A stretch of DNA of 5,017 nt from an uncultured Ruminococcus sp. (GCA_937892835.1 CALBHM010000253.1:1-5017), one strand, 5' to 3'; numbered from the stretch's first letter, positions 1-4,710 are shown. Notes: generated by a model from the sequence alone, not told the origin. Translations and numbers: made by a program.

Positions 1-128
1 AGCAGTCCGGTTTCTCTGTCCTTGATGGAAAGGTTGCCCTCAAATGCGTTTACCATGCCTTTTTGATCCATCTGGATGCCGATTCTGATTATTTCGTCAA
101 TAATTTCTCTTTTGATTTCTTTTTCCAT
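1..128 (-). CDS. Possible internal start of the class II aldolase gene (partial)
   Basis: Within the chimeric frame an ATG at 128 begins MEKEIKREIIDEIIRIG, which is where a free-standing class II aldolase would be expected to start. Upstream is only a weak purine-rich AAGAAGAAG stretch, not a clear ribosome site. Family members split or epimerise sugar phosphates (fuculose-1-P, rhamnulose-1-P, ribulose-5-P) using a zinc site that would lie further downstream, outside the window. The gene could be the original chromosomal aldolase whose upstream part was replaced by the IS, or it may be translated only as the fusion. Confidence 0.45.
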   Translation of the reverse strand, partial: MEKEIKREIIDEIIRIGIQMDQKGMVNAFEGNLSIKDRETGL

Positions 129-362
129 CGCTTTTATCTTCTTCTTTAGTTGCTGATTCTCTTCTGCAATATTCAGTGCATCTTCAGGGTTTCGCTCGCC
201 CAGACCGATATCAAGCCCTCCGACCTTCGCCTTTTTAACCCAGCCATACAGCGTGTTAGACGGCACGTTTAGTTCCTTAGCTGCTTTTTCCGTGTCTATC
301 TCCTTTGCAAGCTTTACCGCCTGCACCTTGTAATCATTGTCATACTGTCTGTTCTTTGACAT
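1..362 (-). CDS. Chimeric ORF: IS3-type OrfA HTH domain running into class II aldolase N-terminus (partial)
   Basis: The frame opens at ATG 362 (a second ATG lies at 365) and stays open to base 1, giving 120 visible codons with the 3' end outside the window. Residues 1 to about 80 read MSKNRQYDNDYKVQAV, then AAKELNVPSNTLYGWVKK, then a charged segment with LKKKIKAMEKEI. This is the HTH and leucine-zipper plan of IS3-family OrfA proteins, which bind the IS ends. From about residue 79 the expected OrfA ending (an LKEEN..ASAFFA-like stretch) is missing. Instead the text reads REIIDEIIRIG, DQKGMVNAFEGNLSIKD and RETGL, which resembles the start of class II aldolase/adducin proteins such as fuculose-phosphate aldolase (R-IID and GN-S motifs). 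The OrfA part is clear. The aldolase part is pattern recognition from about 40 residues, without the zinc-binding histidines. A deletion or IS-mediated rearrangement is the likeliest origin. Confidence 0.75.
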   Translation of the reverse strand, partial: MSKNRQYDNDYKVQAVKLAKEIDTEKAAKELNVPSNTLYGWVKKAKVGGLDIGLGERNPEDALNIAEENQQLKKKIKAMEKEIKREIIDEIIRIGIQMDQKGMVNAFEGNLSIKDRETGL

Positions 363-370
363 CATTTTCT

Positions 371-375
371 CCTCC
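371..375 (-). promoter_or_regulatory. Ribosome binding site of the OrfA chimera
   Basis: GGAGG, within GGGAGGAG, lies five bases before ATG 365 and eight before ATG 362. The second spacing is closer to ideal and gives the MSKNR start usual for this OrfA group, so 362 is preferred. Confidence 0.7.
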
Positions 376-392
376 CGGTTTTCATTATTTTC

Positions 393-421
393 ATTTTATT
401 ACTTTGAGGATTAGGTGTCAA
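393..421 (-). promoter_or_regulatory. Promoter of the OrfA/aldolase chimera
   Basis: On the minus strand TTGACA (421-416) is followed after exactly 17 bases by TAAAAT (398-393). This is a full -35 and a 5/6 -10 box. It lies about 30 bases before the OrfA start and would drive transcription leftward through the chimera into the aldolase-like gene. Confidence 0.7.
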
Positions 422-431
422 GTTTTATTAT
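404..431 (+). promoter_or_regulatory. Weak candidate outward promoter toward parM
   Basis: TTGAGG (404-409) and TATTAT (426-431) are separated by 16 bases and point at parM. The match is 4/6 and 5/6. Transcription would begin near 438, leaving a leader of about 10 bases with no ribosome site. The site is inferred mainly because no other promoter is visible for parM in this window. Confidence 0.25.
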
Positions 432-448
432 ACAACATCAAAAGACTG

Positions 449-1366
449 ATGTTAAAACATAACGACATTAACATCGTGGGCATTGACCACGGATTCGGTA
501 ATCTGAAAACAGCAAACATTGTTGTTCCGTCAGGAGTAATGGTGTATGACCTTGAACCGCCTTTGAGCAGCGGACTCATCACATTTAACGGAAAGTATAT
601 CGCTGTCGGCGGCAATCACAAGGCTTTCAATGCAGACAAAACAGAAGATGATGACAACTATTATCTCACTCTTTACGGAATTGCAAGGGAATTTTCTCTT
701 GCAGGAATTACCGAGGGAGATGTTTATCTTGCAGTCGGACTTCCGCTTATGTGGGTATCGTTACAGCGAGAGAGCTTTTCAAAGTATCTCACCCGTAATG
801 AAAATGTTGAGTTTGATTTTAATGGCAGGCATTACAAAATTCATATCGTTGGAGTAAAGGTTTTTCCGCAGAGCTACTGTGCAGTTTATGATAAGCTGAG
901 AGAAATGGACGGGTTCAGTATGATTACCGATATTGGAAACGGAACGATCAACATTATGAAAGTCAATGACCGAAAAGTTATCAACGAAAGCTGCCGCACC
1001 GAACGTCTGGGTGTGGGCAGATACGTGACCGATATTCAGAATGCGGTGATGAACAAATTTCAGAACATCATTGACGAAAGCATTGTCACGAATTATCTTA
1101 TCGGCAAGTCTGTCACGATAACGAAAGAATATGAGGAAGTAATGCTTCACTGCATTGACGAATATATCCGTGAAGTAATTTCCGTATTCAGAAAATATGA
1201 CTACAATCCCGATTTGATGAAGCTCTATGTTGTGGGCGGCGGTGCGGTTGTGATGAAAAGATTTTCACAGCTTACAGACAACGTTACATACATCACAGAT
1301 GTTTGTGCCAACGCAAAGGGTTATGAGTATATGACCAAGAATTTCTTGAGGAAGAACGGCGTATGA
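449..1366 (+). CDS. parM: ParM/StbA-like actin-family ATPase for DNA segregation
   Basis: This 305-residue protein belongs to the bacterial actin fold (ParM/Alp group). Such proteins polymerise with ATP into filaments that push plasmid copies apart, coupled to DNA by ParR. Visible motifs in order are phosphate-1 GIDHGFGNLKTA (residues 11-22, D13 and K20), a connect region with FPQSYCAVYD (139-148), phosphate-2 TDIGNGTINIM (160-170, D161), and the adenosine motif LYVVGGGAV (259-267). The open frame extends upstream to 305, but that part lies in the IS end and shows no actin features. ATG 449 places GIDHG at the usual distance from the N-terminus, so I choose it. No good ribosome site precedes 449, which is odd and fits loss of the native leader to the IS. 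Its last codons overlap parR by ATGA, implying co-translation. The family call is firm; the exact start is less so. Confidence 0.88.
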   Translation: MLKHNDINIVGIDHGFGNLKTANIVVPSGVMVYDLEPPLSSGLITFNGKYIAVGGNHKAFNADKTEDDDNYYLTLYGIAREFSLAGITEGDVYLAVGLPLMWVSLQRESFSKYLTRNENVEFDFNGRHYKIHIVGVKVFPQSYCAVYDKLREMDGFSMITDIGNGTINIMKVNDRKVINESCRTERLGVGRYVTDIQNAVMNKFQNIIDESIVTNYLIGKSVTITKEYEEVMLHCIDEYIREVISVFRKYDYNPDLMKLYVVGGGAVVMKRFSQLTDNVTYITDVCANAKGYEYMTKNFLRKNGV

Positions 1367-1749
1367 ATTTATGGACAACAACGCTCCGTCTTAATCTTGA
1401 CAAGTCAGACCACAGAAAAGCCTGTGAGATTTTAAAGAAATCAGATATGAGCCATACGAAATTTATCGTTGCTGCTGTTCTTGCTTATGCGGAAGCGGAG
1501 AATAACAACAATATTCTGCTGTCGGAAATTTCCAAAATCATCAAGTCGGAAATCGGAGAAGCATTAAATAATTACAACGCCGAGCCGAAGAATATTTCCG
1601 AAAATGAAAGTCGGCTAAATACGGAATACAATATTTCTATTCCGACTGCTGTTGAGAAAAAAGAAAAATCCGCAGATGTTTCACCGACAGAAAATTCGGA
1701 AGCCGATACTTTCGATGAAAATATTGATATAGATTTTCTGGAGATGTAA
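1363..1749 (+). CDS. parR: ParR-like centromere-binding adaptor
   Basis: This 128-residue protein starts at ATG 1363, overlapping the parM stop by four bases, with TTGAGGAAG about 11 bases upstream as ribosome site. The N-terminal half (residues 1-60) begins WTTTLRLNLDKSDHRKACEIL, followed by KFIVAAVLAYAEAE, which fits a ribbon-helix-helix DNA-binding fold: a beta strand, then two helices. The second half is low-complexity, rich in N, E, K and S, and ends in the acidic tail DENIDIDFLEM. In known ParR proteins the flexible C-terminus caps the ParM filament, so this tail is a likely ParM contact. Identity rests mainly on position after parM, size, fold pattern and the acidic tail, since ParR sequences are weakly conserved. 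The downstream repeats at 1761-2102 are its likely binding sites (inference). Confidence 0.75.
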   Translation: MNLWTTTLRLNLDKSDHRKACEILKKSDMSHTKFIVAAVLAYAEAENNNNILLSEISKIIKSEIGEALNNYNAEPKNISENESRLNTEYNISIPTAVEKKEKSADVSPTENSEADTFDENIDIDFLEM

Positions 1750-1760
1750 AGATAAAATAC

Positions 1761-1903
1761 TTTTGGTGTTGGCTTTACGCAAGTGATGTAACTTCAAAAC
1801 ACAGCCGTTTTAATACCGCTTATGGCTTTGGTATCGGAAAAGTACGATTTTAAAGCTGATATATCGGTATTAAAACAGCAGTTAAACAGAGCCGACACCA
1901 AAA
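1761..1903. repeat. Nested inverted repeats
   Basis: The outer arms TTTTGGTGTTGGCT (1761-1774) and AGCCGACACCAAAA (1890-1903) pair at 13 of 14 positions. The inner arms GCCGTTTTAATACCG (1804-1818) and CGGTATTAAAACAGC (1865-1879) pair at 14 of 15. The two pairs are nested around a 46-base centre with unequal spacers (29 and 10 bases). This could form a large cruciform or transcript fold, or act as paired protein-binding sites. Confidence 0.7.
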
Positions 1904-1973
1904 AAGAATGGATTTAATACTGATATATGCAGTGTTGAAATCGTCTTAAAGTGAAGCCACTTCCGAAAACAGC
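1781..1973 (+). repeat. Imperfect 25-base direct repeat (two copies)
   Basis: Copies at 1781-1805 and 1949-1973 align without gaps at 19 of 25 positions. Both begin AAGTGA, share ACTTC at the centre and end ACAGC. They start 168 bases apart and bracket the inner inverted repeat and the hairpin at 1911-1942. Confidence 0.6.
1911..1942. repeat. Hairpin with 12-pair stem
   Basis: GATTTAATACTG (1911-1922) pairs with CAGTGTTGAAATC (1930-1942), allowing one bulged G at 1937 and one G-T pair, around a 7-base loop ATATATG. AAGA (1904-1907) and TCTT (1944-1947) extend it past an internal loop. No T-run follows, so it is not a terminator. Confidence 0.5.
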
Positions 1974-1995
1974 TCTAACAATGGCAAGTCTTACA

Positions 1996-2102
1996 GCCAA
2001 CGTTTTTATGCCAAAATGGAACTAACACCAAAGCGAAAACTTTACGAGAAACAAATTTCCAAGCCTGCTGCCATGTTGCAGAAAAAGCAACGATTTTTAT
2101 GC
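1996..2102 (+). repeat. Short direct repeat CAACG(A)TTTTTATGC
   Basis: GCCAACGTTTTTATGC (1996-2011) and GCAACGATTTTTATGC (2087-2102) are the same apart from one added base and one substitution. Their starts are 91 bases apart. They may be a second class of protein-binding site. Confidence 0.45.
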
Positions 2103-2118
2103 ATTTCGGCAGATATTC

Positions 2119-2154
2119 TCAACGGTTGATAATATTTTCAACCAAGTTGAAAAT
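2119..2154. repeat. Two adjacent palindromes sharing TCAAC/GTTGA
   Basis: TCAAC-G-GTTGA (2119-2129) is followed four bases later by a perfect 9-pair inverted repeat, ATTTTCAAC (2134-2142) and GTTGAAAAT (2146-2154), with a 3-base centre CAA. Both carry the same half-site, so a dimeric protein could bind twice. They sit about 60 bases before the first oriT hairpin and may belong to the relaxosome region or to the ParR sites. Confidence 0.6.
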
Positions 2155-2215
2155 GGAGAGAAACAGCAGAGGGCAGCAGGGGGAAGAATTTGATTGGAAG
2201 CTCCCCGCAAGCGTA

Positions 2216-2279
2216 GATTAAGTCTGGACTTAATCGTATCAAACGCCGTAAAATAGGCGTTTGGCAGGGACAACCCTGC
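2216..2279 (+). other. Candidate origin of transfer (oriT)
   Basis: Three perfect hairpins sit in 64 bases just before mobC: GATTAAGTC/GACTTAATC (2216-2224, 2227-2235), CAAACGCC/GGCGTTTG (2240-2247, 2256-2263) and GCAGGG/CCCTGC (2264-2269, 2274-2279). The string AACCCTGC (2272-2279) resembles the IncP/MOBP nic core YATCCTG^Y, so a cut after G2278 is possible. Location directly upstream of a MobC gene is typical of oriT in Firmicutes mobilizable elements. The hairpins are directly seen; the oriT role and nic site are inference. Confidence 0.6.
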
Positions 2280-2312
2280 AACCCGAATAACAAAATACAA
2301 GGAGGTATCAGA

Positions 2313-2678
2313 ATGAAAGATAAATGGAATAATTCAAGAAAATACGGCAGACGTCACAACAGATTTGATGTGAAGCTTACCGATGAGGAGCTTGCTGTCG
2401 TAAAAAGAAAAGCTAAATTTGCCAAAATGCCTGTGGGAAGATTTCTTCGGGTTATGGCGGTCAAGGGTGAGCTGAAATATTTCGACCTGAAAGAAATTCT
2501 TGCTCTTAAAAGGGCGTTGGAGTCAATCGCAAACAATGTCAATCAAGTTGCAAAGGTTGTGAACTCCACAGGCTTGGTTTATCAGAAAGACATTGAAGAA
2601 TTACAAGAAGAGTTTAAGTATTTCAAGAAAGCTATCAAAAATTATCTTTTTGTAATTTCTCCGACTTTTATTACGTGA
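2313..2678 (+). CDS. mobC: MobC-like relaxosome accessory protein
   Basis: This 121-residue basic protein starts at ATG 2313, seven bases after a strong GGAGG (2301-2305). Residues 17-52 (FDVKLTDEELAVVKRKAKFA, then MPVGRFLRVMAV) fit a ribbon-helix-helix DNA-binding domain. Residues 72-82 (IANNVNQVAKV) carry the NxNQIA-type motif that marks MobC proteins, followed by a helical LQEEFKYFKKAIK. MobC proteins bind oriT, help melt it and assist the relaxase in nicking. Here a putative oriT lies immediately upstream. Normally the relaxase gene follows or overlaps mobC, but none is present: 176 mostly non-coding bases and a terminator come next. The last residues, after KNYLF, are hydrophobic and look unlike family ends, so the C-terminus may have been altered by a deletion that also removed the relaxase. 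The family call is good; the loss event is inferred. Confidence 0.78.
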   Translation: MKDKWNNSRKYGRRHNRFDVKLTDEELAVVKRKAKFAKMPVGRFLRVMAVKGELKYFDLKEILALKRALESIANNVNQVAKVVNSTGLVYQKDIEELQEEFKYFKKAIKNYLFVISPTFIT

Positions 2679-2778
2679 GATTTTTATTTTCAAGGTCGAG
2701 AAAGAAAAGCAAATAGCAATTTCACAATAATCACAATTTAATAACGGCGTCCTAAATGAGATGGACGGAACAGCGAAT

Positions 2779-2825
2779 GAGAGCTAAAGAACAGATTTAT
2801 TTCTGTTCTTTAGCTCTCTTTTTTT
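2779..2825 (+). terminator. Strong rho-independent terminator after mobC
   Basis: Arms GAGAGCTAAAGAACAG (2779-2794) and CTGTTCTTTAGCTCTC (2803-2818) form a perfect 16-pair stem with an 8-base A/T loop, followed by seven Ts (2819-2825). It ends only about 13 bases before the ribosome site of the next small gene. The preceding stretch 2679-2778 is A-rich and shows no gene. Confidence 0.9.
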
Positions 2826-2854
2826 ATACAGAAATATGAAAGGAGCAATCGACT

Positions 2855-3028
2855 ATGAACGAAAGAATTTCAGAAAACAGCTATGACGGTATCAAGGTTA
2901 CTGTTCATATTCCCTTGAATGTCAGCGAGGATAAAAAGCAGAGAAAGATAAATCAGATTTATGATATTCTCACCGAACACAATGGCGGTGATGAGGATAA
3001 GAACGCTGCTCCCGAAAAGACGGCATAA
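2855..3028 (+). CDS. 57-residue small protein, possibly TnpW-like
   Basis: This gene is short but has a good ribosome site, AAAGGAG (2839-2845), nine bases before ATG 2855, and ends at TAA 3026-3028. The protein starts MNERISENSYDGIKVTVHIP and continues through LNVSEDKKQRKINQIYDILTE, then a charged tail ending PEKTA. A short strand-forming segment (KVTVHI) followed by a charged helix (DKKQRKINQIYDIL) recalls TnpW proteins of Tn4451-type elements, which precede a large serine recombinase as here. The function of TnpW is not well defined. Similarity is by pattern and context only. No promoter is evident between it and the upstream terminator. No cysteine or membrane segment is present. Confidence 0.7.
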   Translation: MNERISENSYDGIKVTVHIPLNVSEDKKQRKINQIYDILTEHNGGDEDKNAAPEKTA

Positions 3029-3055
3029 GAATTTTCAAAACATTGCTTTAAAGTG

Positions 3056-3084
3056 TTGAATTACTATGCCGATTATGCTATAAT
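3056..3084 (+). promoter_or_regulatory. Promoter of the serine recombinase
   Basis: TTGAAT (3056-3061), a 17-base spacer and TATAAT (3079-3084), preceded by TG at 3076-3077 (extended -10). Transcription would begin near 3091, about 40 bases before the GTG start. The -10 lies between the arms of an inverted repeat (3068-3106). Confidence 0.8.
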
Positions 3085-3106
3085 GAATTTACAACGTATA
3101 ATCGGC
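3068..3106. promoter_or_regulatory. Inverted repeat spanning the recombinase -10: operator or att-related site
   Basis: GCCGATTAT (3068-3076) and ATAATCGGC (3098-3106) are perfect 9-base arms with a 21-base centre. The arms flank the TATAAT and the predicted transcription start. A dimer bound here would block the promoter, so autoregulation by the recombinase or a MobC/ParR-type factor is plausible. A recombination-site role is an alternative, since the att sites of large serine recombinases often lie beside their gene. Confidence 0.55.
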
Positions 3107-3117
3107 TTTCATTTTAT

Positions 3118-3122
3118 GGAGG
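3118..3122 (+). promoter_or_regulatory. Ribosome binding site deciding a GTG start
   Basis: GGAGG ends directly before TTG 3123, leaving no room for that codon as a start, but it is nine bases before GTG 3132. GTG 3132 (MSKFTAIYVRRS) is therefore the start. Confidence 0.8.
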
Positions 3123-3131
3123 TTGATTTTA

Positions 3132-4673
3132 GTGAGCAAATTTACAGCAATCTATGTACGCCGTTCGGTGAGCGACAAGGACAAGGGCAACAATTCCTTA
3201 TCCATTGATGCTCAGCGTGAGGAATGTATCAGATATGTGGGAGAGGAGGCAGATTACAAGGTTTACTGCGATGATGGAAAGTCGGGCAAGGACGTTTATC
3301 ACAGACCCGAATTTATGCAGATGATGTCAGATGCAAAGGATGGTCTGATTGATAAAATCGTGGTTAAGAAGTATGACCGTTTCCGCAGGAATCTGCGTGA
3401 ATACCTTAACATTACCGATGAACTGGACAGGTATGGTGTTGGCGTTATTTCACTTTCCGAGCCGTTTAATACGGAAACAAAAGAGGGCAGAATGATGAGA
3501 AACAATCTGCTTAATTTTGCTGAATTTGAGCGTGAAACAATTGCTGCGAGAGTTAAGGATGCTTACAGCACAAAGGCTGTGGAAACAGGATTTTATCAGG
3601 GCGGTAAAATGTTCTTCGGTTTTCAGTCAAGCAGGCAGACTATCAACGGAAAAACAGGTTCGATACTTGTTCCGAGCGAAGCGGCACAGACGGTTATTGC
3701 AGCTTATGAGATATACAAAAATCCCGATACGTCTTTAGCTGATGTGTTAAATCATATCAAAGAGCATAATCTTCCGTCCTCTGCAGTGGAAAGTGCAGGA
3801 GTAAAACACAGATGTATGGACAGGAGCGAAATTTCAAGGATACTTGAAAATCCTTTGCATGTTCGTGCTGATAAGAATGTATATGCTTTTTTCTTAGCGA
3901 GAGGATATACAATGATTGATGACATTGATGCTTATGACGGAGTTCACGGTCTGATGTGGCACAAGTGCAATGAGGAAGACAGATTTATAAAGGTTGGCTA
4001 TCACGAGGGTCTGGTTGATGCGGAAACGTGGCTTTCGGTGCAGGATAAAAAATCTCATAATCACAAAATTCCTCAGTCGAGGGGACATATAAAGTCGTGG
4101 CTTGTGGGACTTGTCAAGTGCGGACACTGCGGCAAGGCTTTGTTGATTACATACAACGGAAATGCTGACAGATCAAAGATTTGGAGATATTACAAATGCA
4201 CAGGGGTTAAGACAGTCAAGGGCTGCAGTAAAAAAAGCGAGCGATTGAAGCTTCGTCCCGATGATGTGGAAAAAGCAGTTTTTGAAGCAATGAAGGCTCA
4301 TATTGCAGAATTTGAGGTTGCAAAGAACAATAGTCATAGTAAATCCTCCGAAGCTGAAAAAATCCGTGCCGAGCTGCTCCGCATTGAAACGGACAGCAGG
4401 AAGCTGATTGACAGGCTCATTGATGCAGACGATGTTCTGTTTGGGTATATTCAGAACAAAATCAGCGAGCTTCACGCAAAGAAAAACGAGTATGAAAAGC
4501 AGCTTTTATCCATTGAACGCAGGGTTAAAAAGATTGATACCAAGCCTATTCTTGACCCTCTTAACAGGTGGGACGAGCTTACAATGGAAGAAAAGAACGC
4601 TCTTGCCAAGGTTATGATTGACAGGATCGATATTACCGATGAGGACGGTATAGCTATTCATTTCTGTTTTTGA
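3132..4673 (+). CDS. Large serine recombinase (site-specific integrase/excisionase)
   Basis: This 513-residue protein cuts and rejoins att sites to integrate or excise an element. The N-terminal catalytic domain (1 to about 145) has IYVRRSVSDKD with nucleophile S12 and R10, SIDAQREEC (24-32), DDGKSGKDVYHRPEF (47-61), the KYDRFRRN arginine motif (80-87) and EFERETIAARVKDA (131-144). The recombinase DNA-binding domain follows (about 155-310; GGKMFFGFQ replaces the more usual GYGY-like turn). Next comes a zinc ribbon with C330, C333, C356 and C365, then a charged coiled coil (about 407-468) that normally controls synapsis and direction. The C-terminus ends in hydrophobic IAIHFCF. Length is within the usual range (450-600) and all key residues are present, so it is probably active. 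It has its own promoter and terminator. It resembles the TnpX/TndX group of clostridial mobilizable transposons, though the subgroup cannot be fixed by eye. Confidence 0.95.
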   Translation: MSKFTAIYVRRSVSDKDKGNNSLSIDAQREECIRYVGEEADYKVYCDDGKSGKDVYHRPEFMQMMSDAKDGLIDKIVVKKYDRFRRNLREYLNITDELDRYGVGVISLSEPFNTETKEGRMMRNNLLNFAEFERETIAARVKDAYSTKAVETGFYQGGKMFFGFQSSRQTINGKTGSILVPSEAAQTVIAAYEIYKNPDTSLADVLNHIKEHNLPSSAVESAGVKHRCMDRSEISRILENPLHVRADKNVYAFFLARGYTMIDDIDAYDGVHGLMWHKCNEEDRFIKVGYHEGLVDAETWLSVQDKKSHNHKIPQSRGHIKSWLVGLVKCGHCGKALLITYNGNADRSKIWRYYKCTGVKTVKGCSKKSERLKLRPDDVEKAVFEAMKAHIAEFEVAKNNSHSKSSEAEKIRAELLRIETDSRKLIDRLIDADDVLFGYIQNKISELHAKKNEYEKQLLSIERRVKKIDTKPILDPLNRWDELTMEEKNALAKVMIDRIDITDEDGIAIHFCF

Positions 4674-4674
4674 T

Positions 4675-4710
4675 AAAAAAATCCGTCGGAGATAAGATTT
4701 TCTCCGACGG
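4675..4710. terminator. Hairpin terminator after the recombinase, possibly bidirectional
   Basis: CCGTCGGAGA (4683-4692) and TCTCCGACGG (4701-4710) form a perfect 10-pair GC-rich stem with an 8-base loop. Seven As (4675-4681) precede it, so the best terminator reads on the minus strand. On the plus strand the following TGAATTTAGG is only moderately T-rich, but the hairpin starts about ten bases after the recombinase stop and likely ends that message too. Confidence 0.75.

Larger units (their letters stand above)
126..437 (-). mobile_element. Left-end remnant of an IS3-family insertion sequence
   Basis: This stretch holds the outward-most part of an IS3-type element: terminal region, promoter, ribosome site and OrfA through the zipper. 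OrfB (the DDE transposase) is not present, because the frame changes to aldolase-like sequence near base 128. The outer boundary is not certain. On the minus strand TG dinucleotides that could be the IS tip begin at 440, 437 and 433, and the right-hand end is absent, so no inverted-repeat pair can be compared. The remnant cannot move on its own. Confidence 0.6.
1750..2102. other. Repeat-rich intergenic region, candidate parC centromere
   Basis: No credible gene lies here; a 67-codon minus-strand frame ending at 2097 has no recognisable content. The region holds several repeat families, listed separately. Short motifs recur: TTTAATAC(C/T)G at 1809-1818 (+), 1865-1874 (-) and 1913-1922 (+); ACACCAAA at 1762-1769 (-), 1895-1902 (+) and 2025-2032 (+); CTGATATAT at 1856-1864 and 1920-1928. 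Position directly after parR and the recurrence of about 10-base motifs suggest ParR binding sites. Known parC sites are usually tandem arrays upstream of parM, so this layout is unusual and the call is an inference. Confidence 0.4.

Noticed and set aside
305..448. Upstream 48-codon extension of the parM frame (start at 305)
   Set aside because: It overlaps the IS promoter, ribosome site and OrfA on the other strand, has no ribosome site, and its residues show no actin-fold features; ATG 449 gives the normal N-terminus.
1761..2060. CRISPR array
   Set aside because: The repeats differ in sequence and orientation, occur two or three times each and lack regular spacers; no cas genes are nearby.
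2190..2219. Promoter for mobC (TTGATT, 18 bases, TAGATT)
   Set aside because: Both boxes match only four or five of six positions and the -10 runs into the first oriT hairpin; too weak to annotate.
2097..2300. 67-codon minus-strand ORF
   Set aside because: It lies across the oriT hairpins, lacks a ribosome site and shows no recognisable protein features.
2754..2840. Short plus-strand frame running through the terminator (ATG near 2757)
   Set aside because: Most of it is the terminator hairpin and T-run; there is no ribosome site and the peptide is under 30 residues.
3123..3131. TTG start for the recombinase
   Set aside because: The Shine-Dalgarno GGAGG ends at 3122, leaving no spacing; GTG 3132 is nine bases away and gives the family-typical start.
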